Assembly: GCA_947089425.1 (NCBI GenBank)
Contig: CAMUKG010000007.1
Coordinates: 57,898-121,897, forward strand
From: an uncultured Clostridia bacterium
GTDB taxonomy: Bacteria > Bacillota > Clostridia > Christensenellales > Pumilibacteraceae
Reading direction: 5' to 3'
Length of the DNA stretch: 64,000 bases
The notes under the pieces: generated by a model
What the model was told of the DNA's origin: nothing
Database searches by the model: none
What the model saw: the letters and a program-made list of their open reading frames with translations, nothing else
Shown here: positions 33,513 to 41,792 of the stretch, in pieces
Position numbering within the stretch: position 1 is the first letter of the stretch
How the letters are laid out: the number at the start of each line of letters is the position of its first letter
Position numbers and translations under genes: made by a program

Positions 33513-34750
33513 ACGAAGAACTTTCCGCCGAGAACGAAGACAACCCAAACCGCGCCGAAACTTCCGCCGAGCGATTAGACGAAAATTCGGGCGCTGAGCT
33601 CGAACAAAAGGCGAGCGGCGAGGAGCAAGAGAAAAAGACGGCGAAATATTATTTCAAAAAAATCGTAAACAGATATTTTGTAACCGCCTTTTCGGGCATG
33701 GCGCTCGGACTGTTTTGCACGCTTATTTCGGGAACAATCGTGGGGCAAATAGGCACTCTTATAGGTAACAACAAAGTCGGCAAAATCATACAATACATAG
33801 GTACAGCCGCAAAGATGATTATGGGCGCGGGCATAGGCGTGGGAATAGCTCATTCGTTTAAGGCGAAAAAGCTTACCACGTTTTCGGCGGCAGCCGCAGG
33901 AATGCTCGGCGCGAACATGACGAATATATTCGTGCTCAGCGGCATAAAAGTGTGGGGCGCGTCTGGCGGCGGAATAGGCATAGGCGACCCTGTGGCGAGC
34001 TACGTAGCCGCCGTCGCCGCAATAGAGGTTTGCTCTTTAATCGAGGGCAAAACTCCCGTAGACATTATCGTTATTCCGCTTGTCGCCATGCTTGCGGGGA
34101 GCGCGGGCGCAATAGTGCTCGGCATTCCGTTCGGCATGTTGTTCGCTTTGCTCGGGCGAGGAATAAGCCACGCAATAAGCTGGGAGCCCATATCTTTCGG
34201 AATAATCGTGGCTGTGGTTATGGGGCTTTTGCTCACGTTTCCCACTTCGAGCGCGGCGTTCGGCGTTATGCTTTTCAGTCCGCTTGCGGGAACATCGCTA
34301 CAAGGCGCGAGCGAACTCGCTGCTGCGGCGGCTTGCGCGGGCTGTTGCGCTCACATGGTGGGCTTTGCCGTTGCGTCGTTCCGCGAAAATAAGTGGGGCG
34401 GGCTCGTGAGTCAGGGAATAGGCACAAGTATGCTTCAAATTCCAAACCTTGCGAAAAATATGTTTATTCTCGTTCCCGCTATTGCCGCGAGTGTTGTGGC
34501 GGGACCCCTTTCGAGCGCTGTGTTCGGGCTTCGGTGCAATTATACGGGAAGCGGCATGGGCACGGCGGGACTCGTGGGCGTGTTCGGCACCATTTCGGCG
34601 TCGCACGCGGCGGGACTTGCCGCGTGGCGAATAGCGCTCGGAATAGCGGTGTGCTACTTTATTGTTCCCGCAGTAGTAGCGCTCTTAACTTCGGAACTCA
34701 TGCGAAAATACAAAGTTATTAAATTCGGCGACATGTTGTTGCCCAAGTAA
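33509..34750 (+). CDS. EIIC_2/PfoR-type membrane permease
   Basis: 413 residues. About 50 charged N-terminal residues come first, then eight to ten hydrophobic segments rich in Gly and Ala. The pattern VTAFSGMALGLFCTLISGTI, AAGMLGANMT, IGDPVASYVAAVAAIEVCSL, HMVGFAV, and the C-terminal GMGTAGLVG resembles the PTS_EIIC_2 (PF13303) family that includes PfoR-like proteins. No phosphocarrier domains (IIA or IIB) are fused or adjacent, so sugar transport by a complete PTS is not demonstrated. It overlaps fabZ by 4 nt. The acidic N-terminal extension is unusual. Confidence 0.7.
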   Translation: MNEELSAENEDNPNRAETSAERLDENSGAELEQKASGEEQEKKTAKYYFKKIVNRYFVTAFSGMALGLFCTLISGTIVGQIGTLIGNNKVGKIIQYIGTAAKMIMGAGIGVGIAHSFKAKKLTTFSAAAAGMLGANMTNIFVLSGIKVWGASGGGIGIGDPVASYVAAVAAIEVCSLIEGKTPVDIIVIPLVAMLAGSAGAIVLGIPFGMLFALLGRGISHAISWEPISFGIIVAVVMGLLLTFPTSSAAFGVMLFSPLAGTSLQGASELAAAAACAGCCAHMVGFAVASFRENKWGGLVSQGIGTSMLQIPNLAKNMFILVPAIAASVVAGPLSSAVFGLRCNYTGSGMGTAGLVGVFGTISASHAAGLAAWRIALGIAVCYFIVPAVVALLTSELMRKYKVIKFGDMLLPK

Positions 34751-34756
34751 AACATT

Positions 34757-34834
34757 TTTTTCGGCGGACTCGCTGGTTCGCTTTGCAGAGACAAATTTTT
34801 CGGCGGACTCGCTGGTTCGCTTTGCAGAGACAAA
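34757..34834 (+). repeat. Perfect tandem duplication of a 39-bp unit
   Basis: Two adjacent identical units (34757-34795 and 34796-34834), each TTTTTCGGCGGACTCGCTGG and 19 more bases. They lie between the EIIC-like and CDF genes. The identity suggests a recent duplication. Confidence 0.85.
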
Positions 34835-34868
34835 CGGCAAAAAAAGAAAATAAAAAAACGGTGAGATT

Positions 34869-35846
34869 TTGAACGAAGAACTTCCTAACGGCTTAAATAA
34901 AACCGAGTTTTTCGAAAATTCGGTTGTTCGGAAAAAGACGGACGAAGAACAATATGCGCACGCTCGCGCGCGTGTTGCTTATCGCGTGTCCGCCGTGAGC
35001 ATAGGGGTTAATCTTGCTCTCACCGCGTTCAAGCTTTTTGCAGGAATATTTGCCAAAAGCATGGCAATGGTGAGCGACGCAGTTCATTCGGCAAGCGACG
35101 TTTTCAGCACTTTTTTGGTGATTATAGGCGTTAAAATAGGCGGAAAGAAGAGCGACGAAAACCATCAATACGGGCACGAAAGATTCGAATGCGTAGCGGC
35201 AATTTTGCTTGCCGTAGTGCTTGCCGCAACGGGCGTTGTTCTCGGCTACAACGGAATTAAAACGCTTGCAAGCGGCAACTACGAGGCTTTGGCGGTGCCG
35301 GGCACAATAGCTCTCGTGGCGGCGGCTGTGAGTATAGTTGTTAAAGAGGGCATGTTTTGGTTTACGCGCGCGGCGGCGAAAAAGATAAATTCGAGCGCTT
35401 TGCGTGCCGACGCATGGCACCACCGAAGCGACGCCCTTTCGAGTATAGGCGCGTTCGCGGGCATACTCGGCGCGCGTCTCGGCGTGCCCGTTCTCGACCC
35501 CGTTGCGTCGCTCGTGATTTGTTTGCTCATACTCAAAGCGGCGGTTGATATTTTTGCCGACGCGGTGCGCAAAATGACCGACGAAGCGTGCGACAAAAAG
35601 ACGGTTGACCTACTCATGGCAATCATATCTTCGCAAGACGGAGTGGACGACGTGGATAGGTTGCTCACTCGTAAATTCGGTGACCGCGTTTACGTGGAAA
35701 CCGAAATATCGGTGTGCGGCGATTTGAGTTTGCGCGAAGCCCATGCCGTAGCCCAACGCGTTCACAACAGCATAGAAGCGGGTTGCCCCGAAGTTAAACA
35801 CGTTACCGTGCATGTCAACCCGTCGGACCACTCGCCCGAAGAGTAG
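34869..35846 (+). CDS. Cation diffusion facilitator (CDF) family metal exporter
   Basis: 325 residues with a TTG start (GGTGAG 6 nt upstream). CDF proteins are proton antiporters that export Zn, Mn, Fe or Co. Six membrane segments are visible. The transport-site motifs are SDAVHSASDVFS (about 71-82, with the D ... D pair) and ADAWHHRSDALSS (about 181-193, HxxxD). The cytoplasmic C-terminal domain (about 235-318) has the metal-sensing ferredoxin-like fold with ETEISVCGDLSLREAH and VKHVTVHVNP. The metal is not decided by these motifs. The first residues MNEEL, and 14 bases of DNA, match the start of the EIIC-like gene 1.3 kb upstream, which may be chance. Confidence 0.9.
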   Translation: MNEELPNGLNKTEFFENSVVRKKTDEEQYAHARARVAYRVSAVSIGVNLALTAFKLFAGIFAKSMAMVSDAVHSASDVFSTFLVIIGVKIGGKKSDENHQYGHERFECVAAILLAVVLAATGVVLGYNGIKTLASGNYEALAVPGTIALVAAAVSIVVKEGMFWFTRAAAKKINSSALRADAWHHRSDALSSIGAFAGILGARLGVPVLDPVASLVICLLILKAAVDIFADAVRKMTDEACDKKTVDLLMAIISSQDGVDDVDRLLTRKFGDRVYVETEISVCGDLSLREAHAVAQRVHNSIEAGCPEVKHVTVHVNPSDHSPEE

Positions 35847-36084
35847 GAATATTTTTAATTAGAGCAATTACATTGTACAATATCGTTTCAACCGTAGTGA
35901 GCATATTTCAGAGTCATTTCTCCGCACCGCTTTACTTCGGTCGAAATATTTGCCTACGGCTCGTGTCGTTCGCTCTCCTCTCAATCTCGGCTAAGGGCAA
36001 CATCGCTATTAGTTCTATGTTTGGGACTGCCGCGCTTCGCTCGCAGTGACGTGGTTAACGCAAGCAACAAATTTAAAATTTTTA
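35847..36084. repeat. Non-coding gap with short dispersed-repeat fragments
   Basis: No gene. 36028-36050 reads GACTGCCGCGCTTCGCTCGC, a short palindromic word; a variant (GATTGCCGCGCTTGTGTAAC followed by TCGCTCGCAATGAC) occurs at 36249-36282 inside repeat B copy 3. Such words are common as dispersed repeats in many genomes. A related degenerate stretch lies at 45542-45630. Confidence 0.4.
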
Positions 36085-36312
36085 ACCTTAAAGAGGGGTT
36101 AAGGGGCAGAGCTCCTTATCGTTGCGGGGAGTGAAGTCAAGAAGGGCGGGGCACAGTCGAAAGTGTCCCGCCCTCTTGTCGTTTTCGCCGGAAATCTTTT
36201 GCGACCAAAAGGCTGATGATTGTAAGCCATAAAGTTGCATTAAATAAGATTGCCGCGCTTGTGTAACTCGCTCGCAATGACAAAAAGTTCTCCGTTGCGA
36301 GCTAAGCAACAA
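36085..36312 (-). repeat. Hairpin-rich dispersed repeat B, copy 3
   Basis: On the minus strand it has the same order as copy 1: GTTGC/GCAAC hairpin and CTTTTT (about 36312-36284), AGCCTTTTGGTCGCAAAAG (about 36213-36194), the GGGACAC.. hairpin (about 36170-36146), CCCCGCAACGATAAGG (about 36126-36111) and a last degenerate stem. The first hairpin lies 6 bp from the stop of the next minus-strand gene. Confidence 0.7.
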
Positions 36313-36317
36313 AAAAT

Positions 36318-36908
36318 TTACATTCTTTCGCGAATACGTTGTTCAAGCATTGCGCGCTCGTCCGTTTTGATTTTGGAAACGTAGGAAAGAAGAAGAGTTG
36401 CGAGTTTGCGACTCATTTCGAGTTTTTTCGAAGGATTCTTCTTCAAGATTTCTATAAAAACCCGTTCGAGCAGTTCTTTCATATATGGACCGTAGGCAAT
36501 GCGCTCGTTTTTCACGAGACATTTAAAAATGTCTTCGGCGGGGTCGGTTTTGTTGTTTGAAAGCAAGTCTACCAAAATATTGAACGGAACGCCTTTATTT
36601 GCTTCGGGAGAATACGAAAAAACCGTGCGTCGCACTGCGGGAAGGTCGGCGAGCGCTTTCACCGTTTTTTGCGCAGCCTTTTTATAAAACATATCGAGCA
36701 CCGTGCCGCCGAACAGCGCGCTCGTTTGCTCGCTTTTCGCTACTTCTTCTTCGTGCGCCGAACAAACGTAGTCCCACACGTCGAGCGCAAGCGCGAAATC
36801 AAGGTTTAAAAACGATGTAAACGATTTTTTCGCAACCGCTTCGGTTAAAAAGTCACCCTTGCACATTTGTTCGAACAGCGACAAATATTTAAGTTCTTTT
36901 GCGTTCAT
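36318..36908 (-). CDS. Hypothetical all-helical protein
   Basis: 196 residues, not recognised. It is predicted to be mostly helical, with no signal peptide, membrane segment or Cys motif, so it is cytoplasmic. It has weakly repetitive helices (LFEQMCKGDFLTEAVAKKSF, LFGGTVLDMFYKKAAQKTV, LKKNPSKKLEMSRKLATLL). AAGGAGAG lies 8 nt before the ATG. An extended -10 (TGCTATAAT, about 36972-36964 on the minus strand) about 60 nt upstream is a likely promoter. It stands alone, with repeat B directly at its 3' end acting as a likely terminator. Codon use resembles the neighbours. Confidence 0.7.
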   Translation of the reverse strand: MNAKELKYLSLFEQMCKGDFLTEAVAKKSFTSFLNLDFALALDVWDYVCSAHEEEVAKSEQTSALFGGTVLDMFYKKAAQKTVKALADLPAVRRTVFSYSPEANKGVPFNILVDLLSNNKTDPAEDIFKCLVKNERIAYGPYMKELLERVFIEILKKNPSKKLEMSRKLATLLLSYVSKIKTDERAMLEQRIRERM

Positions 36909-37125
36909 TTCTCAAACTCTCCTTGCTTCCTCTGTATAATTAGTATGACTGTATATGTACGATTATAGCATAATTTTGTTGCTTTGAAAAGTTTTTAGCC
37001 GTGCTTTTTTGCCTATTTTCAGCATTTTATATCGTTTTTAACGGGTTTTTGAGCTTTCGTGCGCTCTGTTTTGTTTTTGGAGCAATAGGCGCGCGTATTA
37101 CTTGCCTCACCGAGCCGCATATTGA

Positions 37126-37154
37126 TTGACAAAATTCGCATTGCGTGATATAGT
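37126..37154 (+). promoter_or_regulatory. Sigma-A promoter of metA
   Basis: Perfect TTGACA (37126-37131), 17-bp spacer, TATAGT (37149-37154). The leader is about 65 nt with AAAGGAG before the ATG. I found no S-box or T-box fold in it. Confidence 0.8.
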
Positions 37155-37224
37155 GAAAGTATACTGAAAATTTACGCATTTTTAAAGTGCTTACATTGTT
37201 CAGGCATGAAAAAAGGAGTCCGCT

Positions 37225-38148
37225 ATGCCCGTTAAAGTTCCGCTCAGTTTGCCGTCGGCGCAGTTGCTTACCAAAGAAAATATCTTTATTATGGACAGCG
37301 CCCGCGCGGTAAGTCAGGAAATCCGACCGCTTAGAATTGCCGTTTTGAACCTCATGCCTAATAAAATCGACACCGAAACGCAACTACTCAGGTTGCTTTC
37401 GAACAACCCTTTGCAAGTTGAAGTAGTGCTCTTGAAAACGGCGTCGTATAATCCCAAAAGCGCGGCTCCCGAGCATTTGGAAGCTTTTTACCGCACTTTC
37501 GAAGACGCGAAAAACGAGGGAATGAAATTCGACGGACTCATAATTACCGGCGCGCCCGTCGAAAAGCTCAAATACGAGGACGTGGCGTATTGGGAAGAAC
37601 TGAAAGGAATAATGGAGTGGGCGGAACATAACGTTTATTCCGCCATGTATATTTGCTGGGCGGCTCAAGCCGCAATGTTCTATCTTTACGGCATAGAGAA
37701 AAAAGCAGTGCCGCAAAAGATATTCGGAATTTTCGAAAGCAAAGTGCTCGATAAGCGCAATCCGCTCGTGCGCGGCTTCGACGATTACTTTTCGGCGCCG
37801 CATTCCCGCCACACTCAGGTGGACGCCGCCGACGTGCGAAAGTGCGGGCAGGTGGATATTCTCGCGGAGTCGGAAGAGGCGGGTATTTATCTTGCCGCCG
37901 ATAAGTCGCTTCGAAAAGTGTTCGTTTTCGGTCACGGCGAATATGACGCCGAAACTCTTCACAACGAGTATGTGCGCGACTGCGCGGCGGGCGCCGACAT
38001 AAATCCGCCCGCGCATTATTACGAAAACGGAGAAATAGGCAAGTTGCCTCGCCTAAGCTGGCGCGCTCACGAGTCGCTTTTAATTTCCAACTGGCTCAAT
38101 TATTGCGTGTATCAGGCTACGCCATACGACATAGAAGAAATAGTTTGA
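37225..38148 (+). CDS. metA: Homoserine O-acyltransferase MetA, predicted acetyl-CoA type
   Basis: 307 residues, standard length. It acylates the hydroxyl of homoserine at the entry to methionine synthesis. The catalytic Cys is Cys144 in YICWAAQAAMF; His in GHGEYD (about 235) and the following Glu complete the site. At the position that decides acyl donor (Gly111 in E. coli, Glu111 in Bacillus cereus MetA) the sequence reads TGAPVEKL with Glu113. Known work on this family links Glu there to acetyl-CoA use, so the product is probably O-acetylhomoserine. AAAGGAG lies 8 nt upstream. The stop codon lies inside the left arm of a structured element that fills the gap to pyk. No other methionine gene is adjacent. 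Confidence 0.93.
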   Translation: MPVKVPLSLPSAQLLTKENIFIMDSARAVSQEIRPLRIAVLNLMPNKIDTETQLLRLLSNNPLQVEVVLLKTASYNPKSAAPEHLEAFYRTFEDAKNEGMKFDGLIITGAPVEKLKYEDVAYWEELKGIMEWAEHNVYSAMYICWAAQAAMFYLYGIEKKAVPQKIFGIFESKVLDKRNPLVRGFDDYFSAPHSRHTQVDAADVRKCGQVDILAESEEAGIYLAADKSLRKVFVFGHGEYDAETLHNEYVRDCAAGADINPPAHYYENGEIGKLPRLSWRAHESLLISNWLNYCVYQATPYDIEEIV

Positions 38149-38271
38149 AAACACACTCATCATGTGATACTGGCTACGCTTGTCGAGTCTACTCTGTCAT
38201 GTACTTCTGTGTACACTCCCTTCATCGACTCGGCAACTGTTGCCCGTCTAACGCGCGATTGTGTTTTCAAA
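38144..38271. repeat. Structured 128-bp element between metA and pyk
   Basis: The ends are perfect 12-bp inverted repeats TTTGAAAACACA (38144-38155) and TGTGTTTTCAAA (38260-38271). Nested inside are TTGTCGAGTC (38180-38189) pairing with GACTCGGCAA (38227-38236) and a tip hairpin TGTAC/GTACA (38200-38215). It could be a terminator, a structured leader of pyk or a small MITE. It is not related to elements A or B. Confidence 0.6.
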
Positions 38272-38298
38272 GGTATATAGGAGGTCATGTTCATAAAC

Positions 38299-39723
38299 AT
38301 GAGAAAGACGAAAATTGTTTGCACTTTGGGACCCGCTACCGACAACTACCAAACGCTTAAACGTCTTATAAAGGCGGGCATGAATGTTGCGCGCATAAAT
38401 ATGTCGCACGGCACGTATGAGGAGCACGCCGCGCGTATCGAAATGGTTAAGCGCGCAAGGGCGGAAATGAAGCAAGCCATAGCAATCATGCTCGACACGA
38501 AAGGACCCGAAATTCGCATACGCACGTTCGCGGGCGGCAAAGCCGAACTTGCCGACGGCAATTATTTTACGCTCACCACCGAAGAGTGCGAGGGCAACAA
38601 CGCCCGCGTTTCAATAACGTATAAAGATTTGCCCAAATTCGTGAAGAGCGGCGACGTCATTTTATTGAACGACGGACTAATAGAGCTCAAAGTGGATTCT
38701 GTCGCGCCAAACGAAATTGTTTGCGTGGTAACTCACGGCGGCGAGCTAAGCAATCGCAAGAGCATAAATTTGCCCGGCGTAAGCATAGACATGCCGTATA
38801 TTTCGGATATAGACCGCGAGGATATGCTGTTCGGAATAGCGCAAGACGCCGACTATTTGGCTATAAGTTTCGTGCGTAGCGCGCAAGACGTGAAACTCGT
38901 GAAAGAACTGCTTAGCTCTAACGGCGGCGAGAACATTCAGATAATAGCAAAAATCGAAAACCGCGAAGGCGTGAACAACATACGCGAAATTATAGACGGG
39001 TGCGACGGCGCAATGGTCGCTCGCGGCGACATGGGAGTGGAAATTCCGTTCGAGGAGCTTCCCGCCATTCAAAAGCAGATTATAAAGCTGTGCTACAATC
39101 AAGGCAAAAAAGTTATAACCGCCACCCAAATGTTGGAGAGCATGATAAACAATCCGCGCCCCACCCGCGCGGAAATCAGCGACGTTGCCAACGCGATATA
39201 CGACGGCACTTCCGCAATTATGCTGTCGGGCGAGACGGCGGTGGGCAAATATTGCGTGGAAACGGTGAAGACTATGGCTAAAATAGCCGAGAAAACCGAA
39301 AGTTCGATACACTTTAAAAATCGCTTTCACACTCTTCAACCCGAAATCAAAACAATTACCGACGCGATAAGTCACGCAACCGTCGCGGCGTCGTTCGATT
39401 TGAGCGCCAAAGCGATTATTGCGCTCAGTCAGTCGGGCTTTACGGCGCGCAAAGTGTCGCGTTTTCGCCCGAACTGCGTGATTATAGCCGCCACGCTGTC
39501 GGAAAAGGCATATAACCAGCTTGCCATGAATTGGGGCGTGGTGCCCGTTTTGAGCGAACTGCAACCCGACTACCTCGAACTGTTCGCTCATTCGGTGGAA
39601 TGCGCGCGCGGCACGGGGCTCATTAAAGACGGCGACCTTGTAATAATAACGGGCGGCATTCCCGTAGGCGTTTCGGGAAACACCAACACAATGCGAATAG
39701 AGATAGTCGGCGGCGAAAAGTAG
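38299..39723 (+). CDS. pyk: Pyruvate kinase
   Basis: 474 residues. It makes pyruvate and ATP from phosphoenolpyruvate and ADP, the last step of glycolysis. MRKTKIVCTLGPATDN at the start, MLDTKGPEIR (about 65-74), IIAKIENREGVNNI (about 215-228) and the signature MVARGDMGVEIPFEELP (about 239-255) with catalytic Lys upstream are all present. The C-terminal allosteric domain (about 345-474) is complete, and there is no extra PEP-utiliser domain as in Bacillus. Start choice: AGGAGG at 38279-38284 is only 2 nt from an ATG at 38287 but 14 nt from the ATG at 38299, whose sequence fits the family start better. pflB and pckA in the same window act on the same metabolites. Confidence 0.95.
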   Translation: MRKTKIVCTLGPATDNYQTLKRLIKAGMNVARINMSHGTYEEHAARIEMVKRARAEMKQAIAIMLDTKGPEIRIRTFAGGKAELADGNYFTLTTEECEGNNARVSITYKDLPKFVKSGDVILLNDGLIELKVDSVAPNEIVCVVTHGGELSNRKSINLPGVSIDMPYISDIDREDMLFGIAQDADYLAISFVRSAQDVKLVKELLSSNGGENIQIIAKIENREGVNNIREIIDGCDGAMVARGDMGVEIPFEELPAIQKQIIKLCYNQGKKVITATQMLESMINNPRPTRAEISDVANAIYDGTSAIMLSGETAVGKYCVETVKTMAKIAEKTESSIHFKNRFHTLQPEIKTITDAISHATVAASFDLSAKAIIALSQSGFTARKVSRFRPNCVIIAATLSEKAYNQLAMNWGVVPVLSELQPDYLELFAHSVECARGTGLIKDGDLVIITGGIPVGVSGNTNTMRIEIVGGEK

Positions 39724-39744
39724 CGGGCTAAGGAGGAAAAGAAG

Positions 39745-40410
39745 ATGAAAATACTTATTGTGGAAGACGAGACGAGCATATCGCGTTTCGTGCAACTCGA
39801 ACTCGAACACGAGGGCTACGAAACCAAATGCGTAGCCGACGGGCGCGAAGCGCTTGACGAAGCCGTGAACAACGACTACGACTTAATTGTGCTCGACGTA
39901 ATGCTTCCGTCGCTAAACGGCATAGAGGTGCTTAGGCGACTCAGGCAAGTTAAGCAAACGCCGGTGATTATACTCACGGCTCGCGACCAAATTATGGATA
40001 AAGTGGCGGGGCTCGATTTGGGCGCCAACGACTACATGACCAAGCCTTTCGCAATAGAGGAGCTACTCGCGAGAATACGCGCCAACGTGAAAAAAGAAAT
40101 CCGCTCGGCGCAAAACGTTTTGACGTGCGGCAAGCTTAAAGTCGACGTGGAGTCGCATATAGTGACTTACGGTAGCGACGTTATAGACCTCACGAAAAAA
40201 GAGTTCGACCTTTTGGTGCATTTGCTCGCAAATCGCAACGTGGTTATATCGCGCGAGCAGGCGCTCGACGCCGTTTGGGGTTTTGATTTTTACGGCAACA
40301 CCAACGTGGTTGACGTTTACATAAGATACTTACGCAGCAAGCTCGACGATGTGTACGGCGTGCAAATAATTCAAACGGTGCGCGGCTCGGGCTATGTAAT
40401 TCGCGACTGA
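39745..40410 (+). CDS. OmpR/PhoB-family response regulator
   Basis: 221 residues. Receiver domain (1-115) with acidic pocket Glu7-Asp8, phosphorylation site Asp51 (LIVLDVMLP), Thr near 79 (ILTARDQ) and Lys101 (YMTKPF). The C-terminal winged helix (about 128-221) has LTKKEFDLLVHLLANRNVVISREQAL (split LTKKEFDLLVHLL / ANRNVVISREQAL) and the recognition helix TNVVDVYIRYLRSKL. It acts as a DNA-binding transcription regulator together with the sensor kinase that starts 15 nt downstream. AGGAGG lies 8 nt upstream. Targets cannot be told from the sequence. It follows pyk by only 21 nt and may be read from the same transcript. Confidence 0.95.
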   Translation: MKILIVEDETSISRFVQLELEHEGYETKCVADGREALDEAVNNDYDLIVLDVMLPSLNGIEVLRRLRQVKQTPVIILTARDQIMDKVAGLDLGANDYMTKPFAIEELLARIRANVKKEIRSAQNVLTCGKLKVDVESHIVTYGSDVIDLTKKEFDLLVHLLANRNVVISREQALDAVWGFDFYGNTNVVDVYIRYLRSKLDDVYGVQIIQTVRGSGYVIRD

Positions 40411-40424
40411 ACGGGCGGCGGGGT

Positions 40425-41702
40425 ATGAAAAACAAAGCCGAAAAGCGTAATAAAACCGAAAGCGAGGAGCAGACGCATAGGGTTTCGTCGGTGTTTCCCG
40501 CCGACGGCGACGACCGTTCGGATGTCGAGCGCACGTTGAGCGACATAAAGCAGGAAAAGCTTTCCGAAAAAACCAAGCCGAAAAAAAGGCGCTCCCCGTT
40601 CGTTGTGGCGCTTATGATTTTGTTTTTTCCCATAACGGGAATAGTTCTCGGCGCGCGCACGCTGTTTCGCAAAATAAACATGCCGCTCACCGCGAAAATG
40701 ACGCTCATATATTCGCTCGTGTTTTCGTTGGTGCTCGTGGGCTTCACGGTGTTTTTTATAGAAAGCATGCGAAAGAGCGACGGCGGTACAAGCGGCTATA
40801 TGCGCACTTTGCAAGTCACGTCGGCTGTTCTTGTGATTGTTGTCAGCGTGCTTTACGCCGCTACTGTGTGGGTGACGAGTCAATTCATGTTAAAGCCCAT
40901 TCGCAGCATAACCGACCGAATAGACGACGTTACGGGCGAAAATCTTTCGGCGCGGTTAGACCAAGTTGACAGCCAAGACGAGCTAATGGAGCTAACGAAC
41001 CGCATAAACGAAATGCTCGACAACCTCGAACAGTCGTTCGTGCGTCAGCAAAATTTCGTTGCCGACGCAAGCCACGAATTGAAAACGCCCATATCGGTTA
41101 TTCAAGGCTATTCCAACATGTTGAAGCGTTGGGGAAAAGACGACCCCAAAATTCTCGACGAGGGAATAGAGGCAATCGCGCGCGAGAGCGAGAACATGAA
41201 GCGAATAGTTGAGCAACTTTTGTTTTTGGCGCGACTCGGAAACTTCTCGATGAACGCTTCGCGGTTCAATCTTGTGGAAGTGGTTTCGGAAATTGCCGAG
41301 AGTTATAAAATGGTGGACTTTACCCACGCAATAGCGTTTAAGCGGAAAGAAGACGCCATAACTGTGGAGACCGACAAAAATCTTCTCACCGAGTGCGTGC
41401 GCGCTTTGGTGGACAACGCAATAAAATACACTCCGAGCGGCGGCAAAATAACAGTAGGGTGCGAAATGAACGGCGAGCACGCCGAAATCACAGTTGCCGA
41501 TACTGGAATAGGAATAAAAGAAGAAGATTTGCCGCACATATTCGAACGTTTTTATCGTTGCGACAAAGCGCGCGGGCGAGAAAAGGGGTCGAGCGGACTC
41601 GGGCTGTCAATCGCGAAGAGCATAGCCGAAACTATGGGCGGCGAAATAAGCGTTTCGAGCGAACTCGGCAAAGGCACCGAATTCGTAATCAAACTTTTTT
41701 GA
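40425..41702 (+). CDS. Sensor histidine kinase (HAMP, HisKA, HATPase)
   Basis: 425 residues. A basic, charged 60-residue N-terminus is followed by a hydrophobic stretch (VVALMILFFPITGIVLG, about 64-80), TM near 95-113 and TM near 128-150. A short extracytoplasmic loop lies between the last two. HAMP spans about 151-205. HisKA has the phosphoacceptor His217 in DASHELKTP. The HATPase domain (about 310-425) has VDNAIKYTPSGG (N box), ADTGIGI (G1) and GSSGLGLSIAKSIAE (G2). The sensed signal is unknown; the short loop suggests membrane or internal sensing. Partner: the response regulator just upstream. Confidence 0.94.
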   Translation: MKNKAEKRNKTESEEQTHRVSSVFPADGDDRSDVERTLSDIKQEKLSEKTKPKKRRSPFVVALMILFFPITGIVLGARTLFRKINMPLTAKMTLIYSLVFSLVLVGFTVFFIESMRKSDGGTSGYMRTLQVTSAVLVIVVSVLYAATVWVTSQFMLKPIRSITDRIDDVTGENLSARLDQVDSQDELMELTNRINEMLDNLEQSFVRQQNFVADASHELKTPISVIQGYSNMLKRWGKDDPKILDEGIEAIARESENMKRIVEQLLFLARLGNFSMNASRFNLVEVVSEIAESYKMVDFTHAIAFKRKEDAITVETDKNLLTECVRALVDNAIKYTPSGGKITVGCEMNGEHAEITVADTGIGIKEEDLPHIFERFYRCDKARGREKGSSGLGLSIAKSIAETMGGEISVSSELGKGTEFVIKLF

Positions 41703-41792
41703 CTTTTTTTGTATCCTATCGGTTTCGCTTGACGCCAAACGTCGCGAAGAAATATTGAAAGAATATTCGGCAAATAAAAAAGGCGGTGAAAA

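Noticed and set aside
33509..34871. Shared MNEEL starts of the EIIC-like and CDF genes as evidence of duplication
   Set aside because: Only 14 bases match; the proteins are unrelated afterwards, so chance or short recombination is enough.
36028..36282. CRISPR-like or tRNA-like sequence in the CDF-downstream gap
   Set aside because: Short palindromic words recur, but there is no regular spacer pattern and no cloverleaf.
37155..37224. SAM riboswitch or T-box upstream of metA
   Set aside because: The leader is only about 65 nt and has no kink-turn or T-box motif.
38746..39810. Open frame of 354 codons antisense to pyk
   Set aside because: It is a mirror frame of a strongly biased coding sequence; it has no ribosome binding site, no family motif and a low-quality His/Arg/Tyr-rich product.
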